From Xestospongia bergquistia (lineage: Eukaryota; Porifera; Demospongiae; Haplosclerida; Petrosiidae), in assembly GCA_963965975.1 (NCBI GenBank), contig OZ014417.1, positions 7,684,821 through 7,748,820 of the forward strand: 64,000 nt of DNA, read 5' to 3'. Shown piece after piece: positions 26,001 to 35,931 of this stretch (positions within the stretch are counted from its first letter, which is position 1; the number at the start of each line of letters is the position of its first letter). The translations under genes and the position numbers were made by a program. Below the pieces are notes generated by a model. It made no database searches, was not told where the DNA came from, and saw nothing but the letters and a program-made list of their open reading frames with translations.

Positions 26001-26474
26001 AACTATTCAGATTAGTCTAAAGAGAAAAACAAGAGATAAGAAATGTCCTTTAAGTTGAGCCACAATGGAGATCATTGCTGGGCCATAATGATGATATTTG
26101 TCATTCACAACCTCACAATGTTCAAAATCATTATGATGTTCAAAGTGATGCTATTACTAAAGATAAGTAACAAAAGCTCTACATGATAGCCATTTGCCAA
26201 TAAAGTATACTTTAATTTTGACCACTGTGGCTCAAAAAGGCCATATTTAATAAAAATTCATTATGTCAGATTCATACAATTCTGCTATAGTAAGGCGTCA
26301 ACTATTTCCTATTACACTGACCTTTGTGTATACTTCCTAGCTTCTTGTTCATTATAAAACTGAGAGAGAAAGAGAGAGAGATGATCTAGTCAACACTTTA
26401 AAAGAGAGAGCAATATATAGATGTAAGTGTCTTACTAGTTCTGGAGGTCCACGATGCTCTGGTCTTGAGGCCAT
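22157..26474 (-). CDS. BUD23: BUD23 rRNA (guanine-N7) methyltransferase
   Basis: SAM-dependent methyltransferase that modifies 18S rRNA (human G1639) during 40S maturation, with TRMT112 as partner. Exon 1 26436-26474 ([13 protein letters not shown]), exon 2 26322-26359 ([12 protein letters not shown]), exon 3 23931-24026 ([19 protein letters not shown] ... CYILDIG), then exons down to the stop at 22157. Visible: SAM motif I region [14 protein letters not shown] (human LDIGCGTGLSGSYL), [43 protein letters not shown], basic tail RRRRQGKDV ... [10 protein letters not shown], nearly identical to the human C-terminus. Phases match across the 2.3-kb intron 24027-26321, which holds a complete transporter gene on the same strand. 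CT-rich tracts precede several acceptors. Confidence 0.95.
23014..23077. repeat. (TTA)n/(TTG)n trinucleotide repeat in BUD23 intron
   Basis: TTGTTATTATT units passing into a pure ATT run, between two BUD23 exons. Confidence 0.85.
24227..25918 (-). CDS. MFS transporter, oxalate/formate antiporter-like (copy 1, nested)
   Basis: Single-exon gene, 563 aa, wholly inside the BUD23 intron on the same strand. Major facilitator fold: first helix [22 protein letters not shown], then [20 protein letters not shown] (the helix 2-3 loop region), [20 protein letters not shown] (typical of the OFA / apicoplast-pyruvate-carrier-like MFS subfamily), a long polar central loop of about 110 residues (Ser/Asp-rich) between helices 6 and 7, and helices 7-12. 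The tail is acidic ([11 protein letters not shown]). Substrate is probably a small carboxylate, by family only. It must be transcribed from its own promoter or released from BUD23 pre-mRNA; intronless structure in an intron-rich region suggests retroposition or transfer. Confidence 0.85.
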   Translation of the reverse strand: MDKYASLCVYWRWPKPVQRIQIVTVLSACFLIHLSLGTIYTYGNLAPYLVSYARKRSSPSDLRTTDAVYVYALQAAGQGTSMVIGGILEKRFGPRLVTLFGGWLMSLGVLLSYLAIQRSFWILLLTYGAMFGLGVGLAYVPPIACAMRWLPKWKGVATGIVVSGFGLSALIFNAIQTAYINPWNYQPKIQDENSEEKYFDHPDLLNRVPNIFLILGGLYASMQLIGAIFLVNPPPPSDGFDYHRVFDSNLSEQHKRSDSTDNVSLHSPDYKTVSKQSSEEENGTNTSIQGELEDSTKLGSDKPSYRGRSTSNVSSYVSELEQSTVSNWSSNYIYNVAPLQLLRKPNFYILWIMFLCAGITISFVAPLYKTFGLDKVTQDDHFLTIAGAISAVFNLLGRIVWGALADFTTYKFAFVIQGALMTCLIATFYATSAAGKVMFFFWICGVFFCIGGYFSLFPTAVARCFGQENVSINYGMLFTAQVLGGLIASFISHILVHKIHWYGLFLLLAGFNIVEYVLAMCYRHKRYIRLHDPDYLHKTASRIEENSIKFPNDTDSDNDSGHN

Positions 26475-26483
26475 TCATGTGAT

Positions 26484-26634
26484 CCAGTTAATTAATGAGC
26501 CACGCCTATTTATATTATATATATTAAGTTAAATGTTAATTCCTACTGTTATCATACAGTTAATTAATTAGCCACGCCTATTTATATTATATACATAATT
26601 ATTATTAAGTTAAATGTTAATTCCTACTGTTACC
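26484..26634. repeat. tandem duplication of about 75 bp upstream of BUD23
   Basis: Two copies of a segment containing CCACGCCTATTTATATTATA and AAATGTTAATTCCTACTGTTA, in the 213-bp spacer between BUD23 exon 1 and the stop of the second transporter gene. Confidence 0.85.
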
Positions 26635-26687
26635 ATTGTCTATTCTAAACAGGGTTTTTTAACAAAGCAACATTACTTTCATTCAAT

Positions 26688-28139
26688 TTATTTTAATTTA
26701 GGAAAAGATGAATATTTTTTGTGATGATAAAAAATCACTAAAATATATTCCACTAAATTCAAACCAGCTATCACAAAGAACGTCCCATACCAGTCAATGT
26801 GATCAACTAAACTTTGAGAAATAACAGCTGCCATTATACCGCCAACAGTTTGAGAAGTATACAGCAAACCATAGTTTATACTCATGTACTCCAAACCAAA
26901 GGACTGTGCTACAGCTGTTGGAAAGAGAGCATAAGAGCCACTACCAGCAAAAAATATACCACATATCCAAAAAAAGAACATTACTTTACCAGCAGCAGAT
27001 GTAGCATAGAAAGTAGCAATTAAACAAGTCATTAACGCTCCTTGAATAACAAATGCAAATTTATAAGTTGTAAAGTCAGCTAGTGCTCCCCAAAGGAGGC
27101 GTCCTAATAAATTAAAAAAAGAACTCACTGACCCAGCAATGGTTAAAAAATGATCATCTCTTGTGACCTCTTCAAGACCAAAACTCTTATAGAGTGTAGT
27201 AATAAAAGAAAACGATGTCCCCAAACAGAAAAACATAATCCATAATACGTAAAAATTAGGTTTAGTTAAAAGTCTCAATGGCGTAATGATATGTAAGGCT
27301 ACATCATTTCGTTCAGCTACTGTTATACTGGACTTTCGTACTGAGTTTGATAATGAAGAACTATCTTTTTGTTGATCATGTGATTGATCATCAGACAATA
27401 TTGGGTGATATTCTGAGTTGTCCAGTGGAGGAAGAGGATTGACAAGAAATATAACTCCTATCAATTGCATAACAGCAAATGTTCCTCCAAGTATTAGGAA
27501 AATATTGGGTACACGATCTAAGAGATCAGGATCTGTGAAATATCGCTCATCAGGTTTATCAAGATTAGGAATTTCATCAGGTTCTTCATTATTTGGATTG
27601 ATGTATCCAGTTTGCACTGCATTGAATATCAATGCACTCAGTCCAAATCCTGATACCACAATGCCAGAGACAACTCCTTTCCATTTAGGAAGCCATCTTA
27701 TAGCACAGACAATGGGTCCAATGTAAGCCAGTCCAATGCCTATACCAAACATTATGCCATATGTTACAAGTAATATCCAGAAAGATTTCTGAATGGCTAG
27801 GTAAGAGAGCAGGACACCAAGACTCATTAACCAACCACCAAACAATGTCACTAATCGTGGACCAAAACGTTTCTCTAACAATCCTCCAAAAGTCATAGCA
27901 AAACCAAGCCCGCCAACTTGACATGAAAAAATATATATCACATCAATATTTCTGATGTTACTAGGGCTTGACCGTTTTCTGACGTAGGAGACCAAGTAAG
28001 GTACCATATTCCCGTATGTATAAATTGACCCCAGAGATAGATGTATTAAGAAAGCTGCAGCCAAAATTGACACCACTTGAAATCGCCTTAGGGGTCTTGG
28101 CCATTTCCAGTAAATACATAGAGAATCATACAAAACCAT
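26688..28139 (-). CDS. MFS transporter, oxalate/formate antiporter-like (copy 2)
   Basis: Intronless, 483 aa, paralogue of the gene nested in BUD23. Shares the opening (YDSLCIYWKWPRPLRRFQ), [40 protein letters not shown] and the block [20 protein letters not shown]. The central loop is about 55 residues shorter than in copy 1 and the acidic C-terminal tail is absent (ends YSSFPKLK). The start lies 62 bp from the first ATG of divergent DNAJC30, so the two share a promoter region. Its stop is 213 bp upstream of the BUD23 start. A 137-bp stretch (26958-27094) is almost identical to 24584-24720 of copy 1. Confidence 0.85.
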   Translation of the reverse strand: MVLYDSLCIYWKWPRPLRRFQVVSILAAAFLIHLSLGSIYTYGNMVPYLVSYVRKRSSPSNIRNIDVIYIFSCQVGGLGFAMTFGGLLEKRFGPRLVTLFGGWLMSLGVLLSYLAIQKSFWILLVTYGIMFGIGIGLAYIGPIVCAIRWLPKWKGVVSGIVVSGFGLSALIFNAVQTGYINPNNEEPDEIPNLDKPDERYFTDPDLLDRVPNIFLILGGTFAVMQLIGVIFLVNPLPPLDNSEYHPILSDDQSHDQQKDSSSLSNSVRKSSITVAERNDVALHIITPLRLLTKPNFYVLWIMFFCLGTSFSFITTLYKSFGLEEVTRDDHFLTIAGSVSSFFNLLGRLLWGALADFTTYKFAFVIQGALMTCLIATFYATSAAGKVMFFFWICGIFFAGSGSYALFPTAVAQSFGLEYMSINYGLLYTSQTVGGIMAAVISQSLVDHIDWYGTFFVIAGLNLVEYILVIFYHHKKYSSFPKLK

Positions 28140-28201
28140 GTTATATCAGTATAGTTGCTTAGCAAGCCAGCCACACCTTCATTGAATAGTAATTCCCCAT
28201 T

Positions 28202-29005
28202 TTGCCACACCCCTTTTCCAAGATGTCTGCCTGTGCTCGCTACGTCTCTACTATTTTCTGGCAACACTTGAAAAGTACAGGATCAAAATGGCAGACACAC
28301 AGACAACTAATACCCAACTTAAGACAGTTAACGATTTCTTCCTCTGTTAGCTGTATTCCTGGTCTCTCACTAACACAGCCGTACTTCAACAATCTTCAAA
28401 ACAAGTCTTTAATTTGGTCAACGACAACTATTTTTTTGTACCGACCTTACTCTACCAAACCTTTACAGCATAACAAAAGAGATCTCTATTCACGAATGGG
28501 TGTTTCACCTCATGCCACTCAAGCTCAAATAAAAGAAGCTTATTACAAACTCTCAATGAAATACCACCCAGATCGCAATGAAGGTAGCGAGGAAGCACAC
28601 CACCATTTCAAAGAGATCACTGAGGCTTATTCTGTACTTGGTCAATACCAAAGTAGACGTAGATATGATAAAGGGTTACTTCGGGAGTACCCACCACCCC
28701 CACATGTGCACCAGTTCCGACATGGATCAGGTCGTCACCAGTCTGACAAAACTAAAGACTCAAAATATGATTTTGATGAGTTTTATCGAGCCCATTACGG
28801 GGAGGCTTTGAGACGTGAGAAAATGGCCCGACAAAAGAGAGCAACCCAGGAAAACAAGCCCATTCAAGCACTATCAGATACTCAACAACGACTGTTAATA
28901 GTAACTGTTATTATGTTAGTGTTAGTGTGTGGGTGGCATTTTGGTATGGGACTATACAGTAAAGAGTTAAAAAAACAGAGGACATATTCATTAGAAACAA
29001 AATAA
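28202..29005 (+). CDS. DNAJC30: DNAJC30, mitochondrial J-domain protein
   Basis: Intronless, 267 aa (or 260 if the second ATG, MSACARYV at 28223, is used). In vertebrates DNAJC30 sits in the inner mitochondrial membrane, binds ATP synthase and helps turnover of complex I subunits. The N-terminus is basic/hydroxylated and fits a targeting peptide. J domain at about residues 93-158: DLYSRMGVSPHATQAQIKEA, HPD motif in KYHPDRNEGSEEA, AYSVLGQYQSRRRYDKGLL. Then the diagnostic DNAJC30 segment FDEFYRAHYGEALRREK (human FDAFYQAHYGEQLERER) and one C-terminal membrane helix (LLIVTVIMLVLVCGWHFGMG). Human DNAJC30 is also intronless. Confidence 0.92.
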   Translation: MPHPFSKMSACARYVSTIFWQHLKSTGSKWQTHRQLIPNLRQLTISSSVSCIPGLSLTQPYFNNLQNKSLIWSTTTIFLYRPYSTKPLQHNKRDLYSRMGVSPHATQAQIKEAYYKLSMKYHPDRNEGSEEAHHHFKEITEAYSVLGQYQSRRRYDKGLLREYPPPPHVHQFRHGSGRHQSDKTKDSKYDFDEFYRAHYGEALRREKMARQKRATQENKPIQALSDTQQRLLIVTVIMLVLVCGWHFGMGLYSKELKKQRTYSLETK

Positions 29006-29359
29006 CTAATGTTAATTTTAAATTATTTATTTATTTATAACAATACAGTATATATTATTATGATGTATATTATGCACCTTAATGAGAAGGCTATATAAAT
29101 ATTCTCCAACAATTCCTTTACTATGCCCATTTGCTTAGAAACATTTTATATGTCATCACATATAGTATAATAATTGTCCTAGTCTATAGTTGATGCTTGG
29201 CAAGAGCTAGCATTATGAAGTTGGTGTTACTAACCAGGTAGTAAGCAATTAACATAATTTAAAAATAATTTTTCATAATCAGACATGTAAAACATTTGCA
29301 AACAGCATGACTAAGGTACAGTTAATTTACAATTACATAAATAGTCTACAACACAATAT
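29006..29359. other. convergent 3' region between DNAJC30 and VPS37
   Basis: 354 bp of AT-rich sequence with no coding signal; 3' untranslated regions of both genes are expected here. Confidence 0.5.
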
Positions 29360-31380
29360 TTAACGTGGGGGGTAACCCCGATATTGAGCTGGATAATGAG
29401 AAGGTGGAGTTTGTTGATATGGGTAACGATACGATTGAGTAGGCTGTCCCACAGGAGGCGGACCTCGATAAGATTGCTGAGGATAACTAGGTTGCGGATA
29501 GCGCTGTTGTTGGTAGCTAACTCCAGGATTAGGAGGATATCTTGGTGGAGTCATGCTAGATGTTGCTGGAGTTGTTGTGTAAATTGAGTTTGAAGGATAA
29601 GGCATGCTTTGAGATGGTACAGGTGGGAGTGGCCTCGATTGTACAAGGCTAGGATTGGTATGATGCATTGAGGCTGTCATTGATGCATAAGGTGGGTGCT
29701 GAGGTGGACCAGTACTAGGGGGGTATGGTGGATTAGATACAGGAAGTGATTGAGCTGGAGGAGGTGGATATGGTAGTTGAGTAGATCCAGCTGGTCCTGG
29801 AATGCCATGTTGTGACCGTTCACCAGGATATGGTAAAGGCTGTTTCATAATCTCCTCCAATTTTTCAACTTTAACTTTCCTAGACCAGTAATTGATTCGA
29901 TCTGCAAGATATTTGCTTATGAATTCATCTGATGTAAGATTTGCACTACCAGCAATATAGTCTTCAGCTAAATCCTACATATTAAATAATTTATTATCAA
30001 TCCATTTATCCTTTCATGCATCCATCAAATTCATCTGTTCATCCATTTATCCTTTCAAGCATCCATCTATTCATCCATTTCTTACCTCAGTCTCTGTCTC
30101 TGATGTTTTCGTTGCTTCTTGAAGATCTCTGAGGACAGAGGTTTGATCTTTTGATGATGACAATGTTTCTAGACAATAATTACATTTAATTACATGTTGT
30201 TCATCCCAAACAAATCATTAATTATTAATTATAATACTTACTTAATAGTCCATATTTTTGATTGTAAGTTTCTTTCAGTTCTGCTGCAATCAAACAAGTA
30301 TCAGTTAGTTTAGCTTTCTTATCTTCATATAAAGGTTTGCGTTCAGTGTTTTCTATTGATAGTTGTCTGTTAATATTATTAATTTTATCACGTTCTCGAT
30401 GTATCTCCAAAATCTATAAACAAACATACTTACATGTACATTAATGAAGTGGGTGGAGTAAAAGTACATGTACATTAATAGTTGGTGGATTGATGTTACA
30501 TGTACATTAATAAAGTGGGTGGAGTGAAATTACATGTACATAAATAAAGTGGGTGGAGTAAAAGTACATGTACATTAATAGTTGGTATGTACATTAATGA
30601 AGTGGGTGGAGTGATATTACATGTACATTAATGAAGTGGGTGGAGTGATATTACATGTACATTAATGAAGTGGGTGGAGTGATATTACATGTACATTAAT
30701 GAAGTGGGTGGAGTGATATTACATGTACATTAATGAAGTGGGTGGAGTGATATTACATGTACATTAATGAAGTGGGTGGATAAAGGGGTGGAATGAAAGA
30801 TTATTCTTTCGATTGAACACTATTGGATCTAAGGACCACATCCTCATAATTAAAGGGTTGTCCCCTTTTTCAGGGAATGCTAACTTATCTTGTCAATAGG
30901 ATATAACTGTGGTTAAATAAGTTAAATGTTACAAATCATCCAAGTCCCAACAAAGAAATGTCATAGTTCAATGTTAAAGTAATACATTTCAAGTCCAATT
31001 GTTAGGATCTAGTTTAATTTCATAATTAAAATATGTCATTTTCTGGTGGGATTTGAGATGTGATTGCACTTTTTTTTCTATAGTATTATTGAAACAAACC
31101 CTGTTTGTGGGCAAAGCTATCCATACTAGTAATACAAAGATGTTATTCTATAAACACATCAAACAGACTTTACTATCACTGTGAGTTATTGATAAGGATA
31201 ATTGAATCAAGTTGGTTTTACTATTGATCATTTCTACTGTCGTATTCTTACTTCAGATAGTTGTAATTGACTGAAGAAAGCAGCAAATTCTTCTTCTTTG
31301 TTGGCTAAGCTTTCCAATTTCTCTAATGACAGGTCTTGTAGGAGATCTGGAGGAAGAGTCACACTCTGTCTGCTCGACAT
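29360..31380 (-). CDS. VPS37, ESCRT-I subunit (VPS37B/C/D-like)
   Basis: ESCRT-I component acting with TSG101 and VPS28 in sorting ubiquitinated cargo into multivesicular bodies. Exon 1 31252-31380 (MSSRQSVTLPPDLLQDLSLE ... LQLSE), then exons ending about 30230 and 30080 and a last exon from about 29975 to 29360. The Mod(r) domain is visible as RDKINNINRQLSIENTERK, YEDKKAKLTDTC, AEDYIAGSANLTSDEFISKY and RINYWSRKVKVEKLEEIM (human: DEFLDEYLEKRKLYHLRRVK). A proline/glutamine/tyrosine-rich tail of about 155 residues (LPYPPPPAQ, YPAQYRGYPPR) matches the Pro-rich tails of VPS37B/C/D rather than VPS37A. The first intron holds a 34-bp minisatellite. Confidence 0.9.
30430..30790. repeat. 34-bp minisatellite in VPS37 intron
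   Basis: Ten or so copies of a unit reading AAGTGGGTGGAGTGATATTA plus CATGTACATTAATG; successive GTGATATTAC occurrences at 30611 and 30645 give the 34-bp period. The left part is more degenerate. Confidence 0.9.
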
Positions 31381-31485
31381 CTCGCTAAAGAAGAAATGCT
31401 GACCAAATTTTAATTTTACAATATCAACACTACCTTAGACGTTTAATTAGAAATATACAGTTACTATGACAACTGATAAATCAAA

Positions 31486-34400
31486 ATGGAGGACGAAGCA
31501 GCTAATTTTGGTCCAGAAAAGCCACTAGAAGAAAATGAATCTGAAAAATTACAAGATGAACAAACTAATTCTACAAAGGAACAAAAAACAGTAGATGAGA
31601 CACTCCACGAGATGGAAGAAGAGAACGCAACATACTTAAAAGATAAAGAATCTGTGACAGAAACAGGTGAATTAGAAAGCAGCCTTCTAGAAGAACCTCA
31701 GAAAGTAGAGACACAACCAAAAGAAGAGGCAAATACTTCAATACTGCAGGAAGAAACTGAAGGAGAGGACAAGACTAGCTCAGCAGATCTAGAAGTCACA
31801 GTTAACTCTAAACATCATGAAGAGATCACATCAATGGAGACAGAACATCCTCAAGAGATCACATCAGTGGAGACTGAACATCCTCAGAAGATCACATCAG
31901 TGGAGACTGAACATCCTCAAGAGATCACATCAGTGGAGACTGAACATCCTCAGAAGATCACATCAGTGGAGACTGAACATCCTCAGAAGATCACATCAGA
32001 GGAAACTGAATGTTCTCAGGAGATCACATCAGTGGAGACTGAACATCCTCAAGAGATCACATCAGCGGAAACAGAACATCCTCAAGAGATCACATCAGTG
32101 GAGACTGAACATCCTCAAGAGATCACATCAGTGGAGACTGAACATCCTCAGAAGATCACATCAGTGGAGACTAAACATCCTCAGCAAATCACATCACTGG
32201 GAACAGAACATCCTCAAGAGATCACATCAGTGGAAATATCATGTGTGGAACTCAAATCTATAAATGAGAATACATTACAAGAAGCACCTCAAGAGAGAGA
32301 GCTTATTGAAGATACATCTCAATCAAATGAAACTGAAGTTCCACAAGAGAAGGGATCTGAAGAAATGGCTCAGGTTTTGAATACTGAATCAGGTATCCAT
32401 CTATTAGAAGAGGTATCTGTTGTTAACACTGCTAAACCTGGAGAAATATTTACAAAGACAAGTACACCTCAACCACTTGTAAGTATGAATTATATACAAA
32501 ATAGATTAGTTAATGGATGACAGATAGATATTTTATTCTTTATATTATAGAATCTTGTTTGGTCATATGGGTTTAATGCCTCCTTACCAGTTCACAACAT
32601 CTCTTGTGATGATAAAAAGGTGCGTGTACATAAAATAATCACATGACAATCACATGATAATTTCAATTATGTCATGTGATATAATCATGTGTAGATGATC
32701 TTCTATGCAAGTAGTCACACTGGAATAGTATATGACTGCAATGAACATCGACAATATCTACTACAAGGACATGTAAGTATATGTAATGTTAAATTAATTA
32801 CATGTAATGTTATCTTAATTACATGTAATCATGTATTAATTACAGGGTAATCCTATATCATGTACTGCAGTGAGTGGAGATAGAAGATGGTTGGTAACTG
32901 CCGATATTGGTCAGGATACATTACTGATTGTATGGGACTCCTTTTCTGGGTACTTAAAATGAACTGTTCACAATCTATCCATCCATTCATATATACGTCT
33001 ACATGTATTTTCATTCATCTATCCATTAAGACTTCCTTAAATTTTAGGGTTCCTGTTCACACTATATACAAAGGTCTAGGTCAAGGAACAGTGGGCGTGG
33101 CATTAAGTCAAGATGCCCGTTATATAGCTACCTTGAGTTATGGAATACCTCAAGTTATGAGCATATGGGACTGGACCAATGGGAGAGACACACCCCTACA
33201 ATCAGTAACATTAAGTGTCGACTATGGAACACAAGTAAAACATGTCTATTTAAGAATCATCAAATAATATTTTTTTGTAGACTTTTATAACATTCAGTCA
33301 TGATGATTCTTCTTTACTGGTATCAAACAGTGATGATCAAGTCATATTTTATAAATGGGTGCGTTAGAACATTAGTCATTTTATTATAATGTATATTGAA
33401 TGTATTATACTAATACTATTTTAATACACTCATTTAAAGAAGAGATTATATAATATAATGTAGTATTGTAATGAAAGGATAAACAAATGAACATTTATAA
33501 ATTAAAAATATTTAAAGTATTAATAATATATAATGATAATATATTATTTGATACATTAAAACATTATTATATTATACTCTGTGAAAGTAAGGCACAGATA
33601 TTAACTACAATAATGATGATCTCCTTTTGTATGATAAATGTCACAGATACGATATATAAATATCGTCTACAATTGTATATATTTATATAAAATATATATA
33701 TTATATTAATTATATATATATATTAGACTTATTATTGCCATCTCTTTTACTTTAAACATCTTTATAGAACATTAATGGGCTCTCTGTTCATACGACACCA
33801 GTTAGTGACAGAGATTTTAACAAACCTGTTGGATATTTGTCTCAGTCTATTTTCTTACCTGGTATGATACATTGGGCTCTGACTGGAACATCAGAAGGAT
33901 GCAGTGTGGTATGGGAGACAAGTGGACTCTATCAAGAAGGTGCGATAGATGAATGGATAGATGATGGATGGAGGGGATAAATGGATAGATGAACAAATGG
34001 TTGGGATGTTGGGTAGATGGATCTAAAGTTTATAAAGACTATTTTAATAGGAGAGATGAAATCTCTTCAAGAATTAGATCTCGAAATCAAAAAACCAGTT
34101 CGTCTAATGAAAATGCATGATTCTCCTATTACCGTCATTACAACAGTTAACCAGTAAATCCACATTATATATTATTTAGATTAATTATTTAATTATCATA
34201 ATTAGGTACATAATGACAGGAGACAGTGCTGGTCATGTGAAATTCTTTGATACGAATTTCAAACTCCTTAACTGGTTAGTAAACAGGTCCAACAGGTTCA
34301 GTTCCATTTTCTAATCCTGTTTTACAGGTATGACACTTTTAAATTTGGTCCCATTGCATCGCTCTCATTTGCTTATATACCCAAACTTCAGCAGTAAGTA

Positions 34401-35900
34401 TTCATTAAAAAACAATGCACCCAAAACATGTTTATATAATCAATCAAAATAACAGAAATTAGATATTATATTCCTGCTATCAAATTACTTAATACATTTA
34501 TAATTACTGGAGTCTTTGTACATTGCACCCATTATTATTATTATTAATCCTTACAGATCATTGAAGGAGACAACTCATCACTACCCCTTGCAATCAACAC
34601 TTGAAGCAGATCAATTCATAACACCTGACTTCACTTTTAGTACAAGGACATCTTATATTGTCCATGTAACTACTGATGGCAATGGAGTGGATGTGAGTTG
34701 CTTTCATAACTATTTGTCACAACAAAGATATGATCTTTCCCCTCTATAGATTATAATGCAAGAACATGATGCTGTTATCTCTGCTCTGGCCACTCATCCT
34801 AATATCTCTTGTTTTATAGTGGGTAGTTATAGTGGTAAGCTGAAACTATGGGACTACCAGACCAAGTAAGATACAATGGATTATCTACTGTATCAGATAC
34901 ACTAGTGATTGATGGACTGTTTACTCTTCCAATGATACTATACATGTACATATATCAGTTCTATTGTGTGTATAATGACTGTTTTTATGTATATTATTTG
35001 TATCTTGTGTCTTTTAGACAAGTTCTGATGTTGCGGCAGTTTCCAGACCAACATCACATTCAATGTCTTAATTTTGACCCACAAGGACATTACATTGGTA
35101 ACCAGCTTTAAATTATTAACACCTCATTTAGAATTTTTTTCAGTTATGCTTTCTTTATAATGTAACATCACTTGGTTTTCTAAAGACATCAATTTGTATT
35201 CTTTCTTCCTTTTAAGGTATTGGGTTCACTAGTGGGCAAGTATTAATAGTTGATGCCCTCACACTACAAGATGTAGTCCCAGTTTTTCACTATGCTCGTA
35301 ACTCCATCACTCACTTGAGTTTTTCTCATGAGTCATCTTATATGGCCACAGCAGTAAGTAAAAGATGGTTACTATAGTAACTTTAGTGCAGTTATAATGT
35401 AATGTTTATTATATAATATAGCTGAGTCCACTATATAGTTGCACAAAACAGAGCAGTCTCCCATCATCAAAATGCTCCTACTCAGTGTTGCTTAGCTTCA
35501 GTGACATCCAAGTAGCTAGAAGACTTGACCACCACGCCCAACTGCTAATTATATAGCTCTATGCTCATAGTATATGTAGACTGCAATAAACTATAGTGTT
35601 TATTTGATAATTGAAATACATCTCATGATAAAGATGATCAATTTTCTCTCCTTTAGGATCTTGATAGAACAGTAAGTGTCTTTATTTGTAAGTATTCCAA
35701 AGACAATGGCAGCAATATATGGACATTTTTTGCCAGACATCAAGCACATTATAAACAAATTGAATGTAAGAAATTGTCAATATTGTTTCCAAAATATGTA
35801 CAAACTTATATTAGCTCTGATATTTGGAGTGTTTCCAGACTCTGGTCAAACTCGATTGCTATCACTAGGGAAAGACAGAACATTGGTATGACATGATATG

Positions 35901-35931
<31 letters not shown>

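Noticed and set aside
30430-30790. CRISPR-like array
   Set aside because: Units are contiguous 34-bp tandem copies without unique spacers, inside a eukaryotic intron.
31817-32263. 148-aa Arg/His/Trp-rich repeat protein
   Set aside because: Alternative frame of the 33-bp coding repeat in CFAP251.
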